Source: Paraspadella gotoi (lineage: Eukaryota > Chaetognatha). Taken from it: DNA of 64,000 nucleotides. The stretch spans positions 2,550,182 to 2,614,181 of the forward strand of contig CM119263.1 in NCBI GenBank assembly GCA_051294375.1. Reading direction: 5' to 3'. This document shows positions 25,001-37,300 of this stretch, one piece after another. Position 1 is the stretch's first letter; each line of letters opens with the position of its first letter. Under the pieces are notes generated by a model, which searched no databases, was not told where the DNA came from, and saw nothing but the letters and a program-made list of their open reading frames with translations. The position numbers and the translations under genes are program-made.

Positions 25001-26035
25001 CCTCGGACTCGACCCCTTCGTCGGCCTCGGCTCGAGTTTCTCGTCCGCGATCTCGGTCCAAAGGCGGCGTCGTCGTCGTCGTCGTTTTCTTTGGTTCTTC
25101 TTCAGAGTCGAAGCGACTCTTTCTTTTCTTCGCCTTCTCCTTCTCTTGCCGAATTTCCTCTTCAATTTTCTTCTCTTCTTCCATCCTCTTCCTCTTCTCC
25201 TCCACGTATTCCTTCAACTTCTTCTCCCGCTCTTCCTTCTTTGCCTTCTCTTTGTCCATTTTCTCGAGTCCGTCGCGGATCCAAGCGGGGAGAGACTTTC
25301 GACGAGCCGCTTCTGCTTTCGGGGGAAATAAATCAAATATAGAAACTCGACCGAGGAGCTTCGATCTTCAATGGAAGTCGAAGAGATAAGAGCACAATTG
25401 AAACAGTATTCAATTTTACCAATGGCGGCGGCGTTGGCCTCCGCTGCTTGGTTGACATTCTCCGCCGGTTCCGGCTCCATCTCCTCTTCCTCTTCATCCT
25501 CCAGTTCCATCGCGACCGGCGCCACAGAGTCGGACATTTCCACGGATCCGTCTCCACTTTGTGACGAGTCGTGATAGTCGTAGTCGACGGTTTCCGCGAC
25601 TGAAAGGAAAGTGTGGAGGGTCATCAATTCCTTGCAGACCAGATTTCCTAATCGAATCAAATCTACCGGCGTTGTTTGGAGGTCTGTTGTAATCGCCATG
25701 AGGTACCGGAGGATGCCACCAACTCGAGCGTTGAGAATACTGCTAAAATATTTGCCTTTTAAAGCATCTAATATTTTCAGAATTAAATCAGATTTTCGGA
25801 AACGCACGTGGCTAAATTCCCGTTGTGACGGCGGAGCCGCTGAAGATGCTGCTGGTGGTGCTGGGGGCGCTGGGAGCGGCGCTGACGGCGTTGCTGGGGC
25901 TACAGTCGGTGGAAGGTCAACCTTATTAGCAATCCACTGCTTCGCCAAAGCGGCCCAGTCAACCTCCGCCGAAGGCACGTTGGCATAATCGCGTGGGTTT
26001 AACGACCATTGCTGTTGTTGTTGTTGTTGCCACAT
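22047..26035 (-). CDS. PNISR: PNISR-like arginine/serine-rich nuclear protein
   Basis: SR-type nuclear-speckle protein associated with splicing. Exons: 26035-25420, 25312-24948, 24811-24706, 24573-24508, 24202-23939, 23854-22318, 22068-22047; 2976 nt, 991 residues, phases consistent. The start MWQQQQQQQWSLNP and the nearby VDWAALAKQWIA match the family N-terminus. Exon 2 encodes SLPAWIRDGLEKM followed by a long charged coiled coil, the strongest PNISR signature. Exon 3 encodes RRMLTEILLDVTDSEMRSIA, matching the conserved LLTEILLDVTDEE block. The large seventh region is an RS/RRSPTP domain; the last 22-nt exon adds SPSSRR and stop. An acceptor-like TTTCTCAG ends 11 nt before the ATG. Part of exon 1 (about 25600-25807) is unlike human PNISR but stays open and preserves phase, so I kept it. 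Confidence 0.92.
23179..23394 (-). repeat. Eight tandem 27-bp units encoding QRSPSREKK in PNISR
   Basis: Eight 27-bp units in register with the reading frame. Each encodes the nine residues QRSPSREKK, with variants such as QHSPSREKK and REKRQ junctions. Degenerate relatives continue on both sides (HEKK, LSREKK). The near identity at nucleotide level indicates recent unequal exchange or slippage. Confidence 0.9.
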
Positions 26036-26126
26036 CGTCAAAAAGACTGAGAAACTAGTTTTATTCTGTAATAAAGCGAATACCCATTCATTTGCCTAAT
26101 GCTTATAATCAAAAACACTAAATAGC

Positions 26127-26500
26127 TGTAAAGTCCAGACGACCACAACACAGATGCTCTTTCAGTCTTCCGGATAAGAGAGATATTCACTTTCGTTTCG
26201 TCATCTCTCTATCGCGATCATTTGGGATTCGTCTTCGTCTTCCGTAATTCTTCCGTATTTATTCCGTATTATTCTGTGTAACTATTCGTGTTTCATAGTT
26301 ATTAACACTTATTATTATTGTCTTGTATAGATATTTCAATTGCTCGCCGGCAAGAGCAGAAGGAATATCTATATGCTTTGATTATTTTATTATGGTACCA
26401 TTAAATATCAAGACTCTTCAGTCCAGTTTCTCTCCCGTCTTCTCCCTCTCCGCTAGGTCGAGGAGGGGGTTCTTTCATAGCAACGGTTTAACCACTATTA
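26127..26500. repeat. Dispersed element copy 1 (possible solo LTR)
   Basis: Begins TGTAAAGTCCAGACGACCA and shares ordered words with the copy at 27842: CAGATGCTCTTT, CTCTTTCGCGATCATT-like CTATCGCGATCATT, GAATATCTATATGCTTT, GGTAC(C)ATTAAATAT / GGTACTAAATAT and TCTTCAGTCC. Non-coding. The TG start and length suggest a solo LTR, but the 3' end and target duplication are not defined, so the class is uncertain. Confidence 0.55.
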
Positions 26501-27841
26501 ATATATTCTCGGAATTTGATTACTTCCCTCTTTTAAAATTTTAAATACCGTTAAAATAATAGTCAACGAAAAGGAAGGTTCCAACAAAATTATCGTGAGC
26601 GTTTTGTGTCGCAGGACGGACCGGCGGGTAATAACAAATCATTAATTCAATAATATATTTTTTTTTTCAAATTTATTGTAAATAAACATGAGGGAGGGGA
26701 GAGGAGGAACACTCTCCCCACAAAACTGCATAAAATCGTCTGAGAGTTACGCAGTAAATAGAAGCTAACACTTATCAATGTTTGGAACGCCATGACACGG
26801 GGGGGGGTGAGGGGGCGATGTTAATATGGTTGGGTAAGGGATGGAACAAGGGTAAAATAAAAATTATTTCCCACGAAGCACGAAACGCGAATCACAGAAA
26901 AGTATAACAATCATTAATAAGCAAACGAACGGAACCGAGCTTACAGCATTATTATTTTTTAATATATATATCAAAAACGGCGTTAACTTCCCAAAAACAT
27001 ATCAGGAAGGACGACTTAGCCCGTTGCATAAGTCAGGCGGCAAGTGATGCGTGCGGTTATGTTTGGCGTCACTAACATCCAGATTCTTCGCAGGAATTTA
27101 TTAAACTGGATAAATTTAAATTACTGTTCTTTCTCGTCCCGGCAGCTTACGAATGAGATGATGTTCGTTTGTTCAGTAAAAAAAAAAGATGGCAGCGGCG
27201 ATGAGCGGGACAGAGTGAGAGCGCTGCCTTCCCACCAGTCAAGACTCTCAAGATCAAGAACGCGATGATCCGATGTTCAATTGTTCATCTCTTCATAAAG
27301 TCCAATCTCTGCCAGCGACGACGTCGACCGCAGCGCCGCCGCCGCAAATGGTTGATAACTGGCACATTACAGTGTTCATTTGTTAGCGGACGGCGCCGCC
27401 GCGGCGACGTAAATGGTGACGGTGGCTTGTAGTATAGATCTTATAACGTGAACGTTTTCAGTTGCTTTGTTAAATTCGTTGCACTTTTAAAAATGAAAAG
27501 ACCCCCGTCATGACTTTACAAAAATCCGCAATATCTTCAAAATTACATATTTGTTCTTTAAATGAATTACGTTTTAAGAATCGTTCGCTGCTGCTGCGAA
27601 TGTTGCTGCGCAGTCGACATTCCACTTAGAGATCTTCCGCTGCTGTTTATATTGTCTGTTATATAATATATATATTATATATATTATGTCTGTTTTTGTA
27701 TTTATGGGGTAATCTCAACGACAAAAGTTTTATACAACGATCAATCAATTTGTTATCAATTATCTTCGGAAGATGTCCCTTGCCATTTCTTCCCTACGCC
27801 CGGGATTGTAAAGTCCCGACTTTCGTCTCCCGTTTATGTAC

Positions 27842-28340
27842 TGTATAGTCCGGACGATCATCTACAACTCAGATGCTCTTTTATATCGGATATATCGACG
27901 TTCGTCTCCTTCTCTCTTTCGCGATCATTCGAGATTCTGCGTTGAAAGTTGAAACGGGACTCTTCTCGTGCAAAAGTAAGACAGTTTAGAACCAGTTTAT
28001 TCGTGGACGCTGCCGAGGACTTTTCCTCTACCATTCTGTGCACATTTCGTGGATTTGATTATTTACTTGTTTGATTATTATGAGATTATAGTTTGCTTAT
28101 TATTGATTGTATTGTATGAATATTCATTGAATATCTATATGCTTTATTTCATTAAGGTACTAAATATTAGAACGGAATCACGTGACTTTCAAGAATAAGC
28201 ATTTAAATAAACATTTGCGACGCCATTGGTCTCGGGGTCTTCAGTCCGTTTGAGGCTCTACGTCTTATTTCGTCTACCCCCCGGGTCCTGGAGGGATTTC
28301 TTCATTTATCGCGGTCATTCGGGATCGACGATTTAACTAT
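27842..28340. repeat. Dispersed element copy 2 (possible solo LTR)
   Basis: Begins TGTATAGTCCGGACGATCAT and is collinear with the copy at 26127 over about 450 bp, with extra internal sequence. A third fragment, CTGCAAAGTTCAGACGACCA, begins near 28452, so a further partial copy adjoins. No coding capacity. Confidence 0.55.
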
Positions 28341-28769
28341 TTTAAATCCCGAACGTAAAATGTTATGGGGTGGTGAAAAATACTGCTGTGGAAGGTTATA
28401 CGGCGGCACGATTCTTTCACTAATGACCAAGTGCGATATATCAACGGCGCATTTACTGCAAAGTTCAGACGACCATCTGATTCGGAGATTTTAACATTCA
28501 TTTGAAGAGCATAAAACCCGACAAGCGATTCATAGACAGGCTGTAATGAAAGGCTTCGTTGGTGGGTTGGTTTAACTCGGTTGGCAATGGTTACTGGGGA
28601 GGCTAACCTAGCGAGTAGCGGAGGAGGAGATGGCAAAAGTGTGGTCCTTGCGAGAATCATGTTTACGAGACCCGATACTCGTTTTAAGACCCGGAATATG
28701 ATTAAATTGATACATACCATTTCAGAAGCATAAATATATAAATCTGTCAATGCCACTATTAACTGAACA

Positions 28770-31700
28770 ATGACATCTTCATTCCGGGAAGGAGGCGATA
28801 TTGCCCTTTGGCTTCACAACAAGTTAGGCTCTTCCGACGACAACTGGTCGAGCCATACAATCACCGGCCAACTTAATCCAGACGTATTGAAAAATATTCA
28901 GAGATGCTTTGAGACACTTCAGGTGATAATTACTAATTATTTTATATCTGTACGGTTTAAATCTTCAGACGACCTTGTTAGCAGCGTACTAATTATTTTA
29001 TTTTCGTTTTTTATTTGAAAGCCCAACGTTAAAGTGAAGATATTGCTGTCCTTTCTTCATCTACCGAGGCGGCAATTGGATGAGGCAGAATGGCGACAGG
29101 AATTGAACTCAATCATCGAGATAGCGGGTTCGTCGTTTTTGCAAATGAAAGTTATTTTTTGTATGAAATTCAATTCCATCCTTTTTCCACGCCTGCATCA
29201 ATGCTTTATTTCCATACATTACTTAGGAAACGACACCGACCAATGGGTGGTGATGGTAGCGGATTTGATGAAATCCTTTCCAAACCGATTGCTGTTTAAC
29301 CTGGAAGAAATTAGCGAGCAGGCGGAGGAGCCTTTCGGGGATGTGCTTAAAGATTTAATGAGAGTCGTTAAAAAATCAACAGGTTAATTTTCAGTTAGCC
29401 GAGCTAGTATTTTTTAGAAATAGTTAGAAACATAAAAGACTTGAACTTGAGTACTTTTAACGATTAACGTCAAATCGTTTTGAAAATAGTTAATTGGCTG
29501 AATTTGACCCAGAAAGGATATTTTCGGCAGATCGATCGACGTTGCCTCTCGAGTTTCAATTTCTCGGCAAACAAGCGTTGGCTTCGGCCGTTGGTCATGG
29601 TCTCCCGCAGCAGCCAAGACATTTTACTATAAAACGCAAACCAAAATCGGCCGCATTAAGGTAGGGAACCTTTTTCGATTGTACTCGCTTTAATTTTTTT
29701 AAGTGACCACGACCAGTTCCTCAATAAATATCTAATCTTACAGTATATACTTTTGTTCATTCTACTTTTATGCATATTTAAACTATAGTATTGTTTGTTT
29801 AGAGCTGAATTGCTAAACAAATCGGAGGCTACCAAGAAATCCTTGGGACTTGGCGGGAGCTCGATCGGCAATTCCGCCGTTAAAAGCAGGAATTTTAACG
29901 AGAAAAAGAATTTGCTCGATTCGTCTCTCAATAAGATGAACAAATCGGGAACCGGCGCTTTTTTCAAATCTCCAAACAGTAAATTTATTAATAATCAAAT
30001 AATCTCTTTAGTCGTCGCCGCCGTAGCTCTTAACCTTACTTCCAGGGGGATCGTTGGGAATGCCGCCTAGGGGGAGTTTGGCCTCGCGGAATCAAAACAT
30101 TGGCATCAAAGTTTTGGACATCAAGGATCAGCCGCTCTCCTTCAAGGACGCCAGGAAACGCAAAAAGGAAGAGGAAGAAAAAGATAGAAAGGTTCTTATC
30201 TCTCTCTACTTTTCCCATTTATTTTGTCCTTGTCACCTAAAAACTTGAACACTTGACGCGATAAGGAACGCGATTCGAAGAAAGAAAAGCTTTCCGCACC
30301 TCGTCTTCCAATCGACGGAGTCTCGTCTATCGCCGAGCCGATTTCAAACGGCGCCAGGGCGGGCGCCGCATCCAAAAACCCTGTTACCACGACGGCGCCA
30401 CCGAACGCCACTCCCGATTACGCCGCCTCTTTGGGTACGAAAGGCTTCATAATAAAAAACGCCGTTTTTTCGGGCCCGATTTTGTCGGTCCCACCACCGA
30501 ATCGTGTCGGTAAATCACTGACTTAGATCATCTCAGAACCTCGAATTATGAAAAATTATGCAATAAAAATCGATGTGCGTCCATCCCCCTTAGCTTTGAA
30601 AGCCAATTACTCATGAGTGGATTAACCTAAAATTTGGTGTGCGGGTAAGGAGGCGGTTGATTGAGCTGGAAATAAACTTTCCGCCGATATCGCCCTAGTC
30701 TCCGATCCGATTTGCTTTTGGTGGCTTGATGCTCCTGCGATGATATGAAATGTCAATGTATTATGCAACAATAACAGCAACTGCAATTACAACAATAAGC
30801 ATAACCATCACAACGCCCACAAATACCTTAACCAATAACCTCCATTACGATTGTAAATCTATTATCACTATAACGAAATTAACTACCACAACCACGACCT
30901 AATTTACCTTAATGACCACAAGCGATTAAAAGAAAATATTATAAATCGAAAGAAAATTGAAAAAAGAACTTGTTAAATTAATCATAACTTATTAATTGTT
31001 TGCTGCTTACCGCTAAATGATCGTACCCAGATTCGGCATTTTTTGCTCAAACTTGTTTAGTTTTGAACAGTTGCATGCTAGTGCATTCTTCTTGAAAAAA
31101 GAATCTATTAATGGACACCAGCGATTCATGTCAGATTTGGAATAGTGAGGGAAAAGAGAAAGTAAAGCGGACCATACTTCTTCAAACAATTTTTAATTTG
31201 CAAAAAATTATCAATTTTAGCGATTTTTAGTCGTAGTCGTCGTCGGCGTTCCAAATTATAAATCGCTTTATTATAAAAGTGTGCAATTCTATGAAGCTAT
31301 AAATTTAAATACAGCTTCTCATCATCAAGGTCTTTCAAAATTAATAGTTATATTTCAAATGTTTGATCTAATTTGGAATACATTCTATTTTCGCCACATT
31401 TTTAATAAATTACTTATAATAAATTTAAAAATAAGATAAAAATAAGAAAATAATTAACTAGTTGTAAAAGCACAATATAACAGTGGTTTTTGTTATTTTC
31501 AAAGGCTTGACTTCGACGTTGACGCCGGTTTCCGTAAACGCGGATTCAACGACTTCAATTCCAACGACGACAGATTCCACGCAGAGTTCCGTCGCGACTC
31601 TTCCAGATTACGCCCCTAAAACTTCTGCTATCATTCGTGAGTTTTTCATTCCTATCTTTTCTACTTTTTCTAGTTTCCTTAGTTTCCTTTTTTCTTTCTT

Positions 31701-32710
31701 CACATGATTTCAACCTTTTTTCTTTTACAAAATGAAGTTGATTGAGATTTGGCAATACAAATCTAAGCATTAATAGTATTTTTTTACGCGGAATCACCCT
31801 ACTTTACGCACTCCTTTTTGTATCTTTCTCCACTTTTTTAATTTCATATTTTCAGCTATAGGATCCAACTCTGTTTCCACCAAACGCTTCTCTAATTCGG
31901 CCGTTTTATCCAAATCAACATCTTTAACTGTCCCCTCACTGTCGACCTCGCCGTCGTCTTCTTCCGTCCTTCAACTAGTTAGCCGCACCACCACCCCATC
32001 CAAGCCCCTCACTCTCACGATCTTGACGCTCCCTTCCGCAGCCGGCGATAACGCCAAGCCGACGACCCCGTCCCGCGTTCCAGTGTCTAGGCCTGCCGCG
32101 CAGAGCACCGTCAACGTCAGCAGCAGCGTTTTACAGTCGATCAAGCAGATGCAACAACAGCCGCAACTAGTCAGCACCCCGAGCTCTCAATCGGAAACAG
32201 CGTTAGGGGTGAACGCGACTCACGCGCAATTTCCAACTCAGGTGCGCCTCTTTGGTTATCAGATATTCAAAGAAAAGTAAACTCAAAGCAAATTTTTATC
32301 TGCAGTTGGTTTCTCCTGCTTCTGCTGATGTCAAAAAGGGATTATCTTTAACTAAAGAACAAATGTTGGAGGCGCAAGATATGTTTAAAACATCCAACAA
32401 AGTTACGAGACCTGAGAAAGCGCTCATTCTCGGATTTATGGCAGGATCGAGAGGTAATGAACCTTTAAAATAGCATGTTCTTAATTTTTTTAATATTCTT
32501 AGTTTCTGATTTGGTTTTCAAATGTTACTTTTTTTCGCAGATAACCCTTGTCCTGAAAAGGGACATATTTTGACGATCAGACTGTCGGAAAGAGAAGAAA
32601 TGGTCCAGCCTGATTCGACAAAGCTCCCAACTTTAATGCACGTCGAAACCTATTTTCAAATGAATTACAAAACTGGTGCGTTAAACTCGAAGGTTAACGA
32701 TGATGTACAC

Positions 32711-32742
<32 letters not shown>

Positions 32743-34036
32743 TTTAGGCGATTGGAAACGCATAAAAAAGTGTCGGCCTCTACAATCTCTGCAGAAAGTC
32801 GTGGAACCAGATCGCGCGCAATCGGCGGTAATTCCACCAAAGGCGGTCGAGGACTCCTCTGGGTTGGCCGGCCTCTCCTTCGCGACGGCGTCGACTCCGA
32901 CGATTCATCCCACCACGACGACGATGGTCCGATCGAACGCCCTTCCCCTCGGCGGTGGCCTCGTTCGCGATTCCGCTCGCTTTACGACGCCGCCTCGCGT
33001 GGAAACGGTCGCCAATAGTTCGCAAGGTTTTCGTCTCGTGCCCGTCTCGAATTTCGCGCCATCATCGCCAACGAAATCTCCAAAAAGTGCCGTGGCGACG
33101 CCGCCGGCGCCGTACAACGCCAATGCCTCCGGCATGTCCAAACTGTTGGCCGTCCAGAACCCGATAAGAACGCCTTCGACGGCGACGCAAATGACCCCGC
33201 TGCCCAATGCGACAAGCTTGTTGAGAGCGCCGGCGTCGCACGGCGATACGACGCGATCGGCGCTGGCGAGCTCCGTACCTCAAGGAACGGTGCTGGTTAG
33301 GGCTCCCGACGGCCGCCTGTTGCGAGCCAGCGCGGCGGCCCTGCCTCAGGCCCTCCGCCTCACCACGCAGGGGGCCCTGGCTGTTCCGGGATTCGGTTCC
33401 AAGCAGACGCCCCAATTCAGACTGGCAACGCAACAAATTACTCCGACTCAGCTTCAACAGCAACAGCCCCGGTTCACCACGCCCACGCAAATGCCGTCTT
33501 CATTGACATCGACTCAAGCCGCCACAGCGATTCAACCTCCGAGACTCATCTCCGTCTCAGACCTCTCGGTAGCACGAGCCAACGCTCAAAGTAATGGAGC
33601 CGCCGACGCCACAGCCGCTACTGGCGGACAGACGCGACAAACGCATGGTGACATACAATCAGCGATTAGAAATCGGGGATCCGCGGCGGCGGCCCCGCCT
33701 CTGCGGTAAGGATTTTATTCGTTAGCTGAAGATTCACGTATTTGTAGACTTATTGGTAATTGTAATCTTTCATCTTTCCTATAATAATATAATGCAAGAT
33801 CTAATCTCGGCTATTTGATTGATTTACTTTATTATGACAACAATTTCGTTCTTTTCTACAGATTTGTTGTTCCTGGAACCTCGGCCCTCGGCTTAATGCC
33901 AATTCAGCCACCTTTAAATGCTGCAACCCTCGCCGCTCTACAAAGACAGCAGCTTCAAATCCAACAACTGCAAATGGCCCAACAGCCTCGGCCAGTCAGC
34001 CAAAGTTCCCTTCCCCAGGACAAATTAAAAAGATGA
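28770..34036 (+). CDS. NELFA: NELF-A, negative elongation factor subunit A, with long C-terminal extension
   Basis: Subunit of the NELF complex that holds RNA polymerase II in promoter-proximal pause. Exons: 28770-28922, 29022-29127, 29227-29382, 29531-29660, 29803-29978, 30046-30191, 30266-30434, 31505-31636, 31856-32241, 32306-32453, 32541-32675, 32748-33705, 33862-34036; 2970 nt, 989 residues, all in phase. N-terminal domain: GGDIALWLHNKLGSSDDNW, FLHLPRRQLDE, WVVMVADLMKSFP, HFTIKRKPKSAALRAELL. Then IKVLDIKD and TPDYAA. The conserved C-terminal block is LSLTKEQMLEAQDMFKTSNK, VTRPEKALILGFMAGSRDNP and MNYKTGDWKRIKK. The human protein (528 residues) ends just after that block; here about 365 further residues rich in Thr, Ala, Pro and Gln follow. 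Some exon edges in the low-conservation middle are less certain. Confidence 0.95.
31200..31350 (-). repeat. Inverted copy of the WASF-intron dispersed repeat
   Basis: Reverse complement contains CTTGATGATGAGAAGCTG, TATAGCTTCATAGAATTG, GCGATTTATAATTTGGAACG and CCGACGACGACTACG, in the same order as the copies at 17905-18620. It lies inside NELFA intron 7 (30435-31504), which is otherwise AT-rich with CAATAATAAC-type simple sequence near 30765-30900. Confidence 0.75.
32711..32745 (+). repeat. (TTTC)n tetranucleotide repeat forming an intron pyrimidine tract
   Basis: About eight TTTC units lead directly into TTTTTAG, the 3' acceptor of NELFA intron 11 (32676-32747, 72 nt). Nearly half of the intron is the repeat. 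Confidence 0.85.
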
Positions 34037-34397
34037 ATTCAGTTTTTTAGTTACGTATCATTTAATTTACTACGTAGAATTCTTATAGATTTACTACTGG
34101 ATTTTTTAGGGCTCTCAGTCGTGGATTTGAGTAATTTTATTATATTTGTTTGTTTATTTTGACATAAAGTGTGGCCGAAATTTTTCCATTTGAATGCATT
34201 ATAATGCTTTATCCATTCTCTATTCCTATCATTTGTTTCCCATCCTATTCCGAAATTAATCATTACTAGATTTCGTCACTGTTTGAAAAGAAATGATTTA
34301 TGATTTATTTTCTTTCAGTTTCCGTTCTCTCCTCAAAAGGAGTGAATGTGGGATGTTGAGATGAGAGACTGACCGACCAGGAATCGTTCGTCCAGCG

Positions 34398-37300
34398 ATG
34401 GCGAGCGAACGCGGCTTCAATTCCCAGCGAAGTCGAATGACGTCGTCCTCATCCGGGCGCGGCGCCAGAGGCGACCCTCGGGGTCGAGGGCGTGGTCACG
34501 CCCCTTCGCGGGCGGACTCCTTCGGCTCCGGGGAAGGTCTTTCCCTCTCCGCGGATTCAAGATCGTCCACCGATTTCGAGCGCGAGGTTCGAGGCAGTCG
34601 CGGTTACTCGCGCGGCCGAAAGCGCGGTCGTGGGGCTCGCGGCTTTGGCGCATTCGGCGGCGGGGTTCTTCCTAGACAGCCGTTTCAAAATTCTGCTTTT
34701 GGCAACGTTGGCCCACAGACGACGCAGCCGCCACAGTCGCCGCAGGGCGTGCGATTCGCTACTGACGAGAGGTTGTCGGCGGCGGCGCCAGAATTTGTTC
34801 CATTCTCGCCACCTTACCCGCCCACAGTTTTGTCGTTCGTCACTCCGTCCGGCTTGGTCCCCGTTGTCGTCAAATCTCACGTGAAAGAAACCGCGCCCAC
34901 GATCGGTACCGCCTTCGCGTCGACTCCTCTTGGCATGGCGGAAATGGCTGACTCTGGCTGGAGACAATTTCCTATGGCCCAACAACCTTCGAATTACTCG
35001 TCTCAACCCGCAGGTGGTGGTCCGATTTTTGTCGGCGGAGATTCAATGCGCCCAATGTTCCCCTTGTCCGACTCAGCGCCGTCGGCAGCAACGCCTTCCG
35101 TTCGAGACTTTGCACGTCCACCCTACTCCATGCCGGGTCCGCGAACGCGAACCGCTCCCGAAGAGTCGGAACGCGTCGCTTGGCCAAGTAATGATCCAGG
35201 GCTGCGATCACCTTCTGGTGAATCGGAGCGAGTTTCCTGGTCTGGAAAAGACCATCGGACGCGTCCCGCAGCCGACGAGTCGGAGCGCGTTGCCTGGCCT
35301 GGAAAAAACCCGAGGCCCCGACCGGGTTCCGGCGATTCAGAGCGCCTTTCCGGCCCAACAAAGGATTCGCGACCAGCGCCGAATTCGAAGCGTGTCACTC
35401 GGTCCGTCAAGATTGGTTTGAAACATGAAGTCGGCGAAGAAACTGAAGAGCGTCGCGTCGCGCGGACGGACAAATCTCTAGTCGTGACGAAAATTCTTTC
35501 TCCGCGAGACAAGAACGTCGGCGCCTCGCGCCTCTCGGGTCGGCCGAGATTCGTTGCCGAACATTCGGAAGACTTTGCGCCGAAATTCCCGGCGGAAGAA
35601 GCCGCGACAAACATCGTTTCAAGAGACGCGGCCTCAAAACATGCGACTCGAGACGTCGCGCGAAAGAGAGAAAATCGAGACTTGACTGAGCGTAAAACGC
35701 GGTCTAATGAGTGGACGGGAAGGAATGAATATCATTATCGCCGTCCGGTCGATCCAAACGAATTTACAAAAGGACCAATTCGCGCGGAACCTGAGCCACC
35801 TTCCGAGCGGTTCTCCGATATTATTCATTTCAATAGATTTCCCGAAAGGTCCTATCGGACCTCTCGCGCCTCGGCTCTTGACAAAGACTTCCCCGCTTTA
35901 AACAGAACCATGGAGGATTTAAAGTTGGAAGCGGAAGCGCGCGAGGCAGAGCCGGTCACGTGGCGCCGCGCCCGGAAGGTGGTGCAGATGACCGAGATGA
36001 ATCCGGCGCGACCCGCATCCTACGCCGAACTGTTGAAGGGAAAAGGCGTCGCTGCGGAGATGATTCCGGAGTTGAAGGAAGGATTAGAGAACGACGTAGG
36101 CGGAGACGAAGAGCCGAAGGTTACGAAGAAAAGGAGAAATCGTCCAAGAAGACGAGGAAGAAAAAAGCGCGAAGAGGAAGCGAATGGTCAGGAGGAGGAG
36201 GCGGCGGGAGGATCGACGGCAAAAGGGGAAGAAGTTGATCGTCGAAAAAGCGAGGAAACTGAAGCCCGTCTTGAGGGTGGCGGTAACACCGACGCGCCGC
36301 CGAAGACCGAAGGGGCGTCCGCCGCCGATTCCGTCATCGCTCCTCTGACAAAGTGGGGAATCAGCGGTCCGACTTTCGCCGAAATTCTAAAACAACCCGC
36401 CGTTTTAAAACTTCAGCTGCCGACTGCCGGGACCAAAAAGAAAAGGGTGAGAAAAACTAGTAGAATATAACATGTACTTTCTCCGATATGTTTTTTTTAA
36501 CTTGTTGCGTCCACAACATATTTTTATTTTTAGAAACGAACAAAAAAGAAGGGAAATTCTGAAGATAAGCCCCAGGCTCCGTCCGGTAAGAAATCTAAGG
36601 CGCCGATGACGCTGGATCTTTTCAGTCTTTTAAAGCCCAAAAAAGGGGAAATGATGGCGGAGGGTCCGGCCAAGAAAAAGGTCGTGGGCGCGAAGAAGAT
36701 TAAACCGGATCAAACCAGCGCAGGTTTGAGATTTGCCTCCAGATCAAATTTCGGGAAAAGCCGCTCCACAATTTTATTAATATTTTTTTTAGGCGGGATT
36801 CGCATGAGAGGTAAAGAGCGGGAGAAGCCGAAGAAAAAACCTCTTTCCAAGCTCAAGCGCCTCATTCTGGAGGAACGAAGGATGAAGCGGCTCGCCAAAT
36901 CGGTCGTCAAGGAAGAAAATTCCCCCCCGAGCGAAATCCCGAATCGCCCGTCCCTAGAGGCCAACGACGAGTGGCTGACGACGGAAGCCGAGACCGGAGA
37001 CGAGGATAACTCCGGTGACCATGATGAAGTCCAGGGAGCCGCTGGAGAGACGTTTGAGGGCGCCTCGGGGAATTCGGATGGAAGCGGGGGCGTCAAGATT
37101 GTGTCGATTGTGCCGAAAGCGAAGGAGGGAGTAGTCGCGGTAAGATGGTTGGGTTACTTGTGTGAGTTGTGTTGAGTGTGGAGAATCGAGACTCGACAAA
37201 GCAATTGCGATTCTTTTTTCAGGCTCTTCACAGTCGCAAGTTTCGCGATTATTGCACTCACTTCCTCGACCCGGAAATCAATTCGATCGTGAGGAATTTG

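Larger units (their letters stand above)
26036..28769. other. Divergent, repeat-rich spacer between PNISR and NELFA
   Basis: No supportable coding exon. It contains two copies of a 370-500 bp dispersed element (26127-26500 and 27842-28340), a (TA)n-like stretch near 27661-27690, and GC-rich CGCCGCCGC patches near 27330-27410. The acceptor-like CATTTCAG at 28718-28725 is followed 44 nt later by the NELFA ATG. Confidence 0.6.

Noticed and set aside
34417-35637. Several Arg/Ser-rich frames overlapping SECISBP2 exon 1
   Set aside because: Alternative-frame shadows of a GC-rich exon whose true frame joins in phase to the L7Ae exons.
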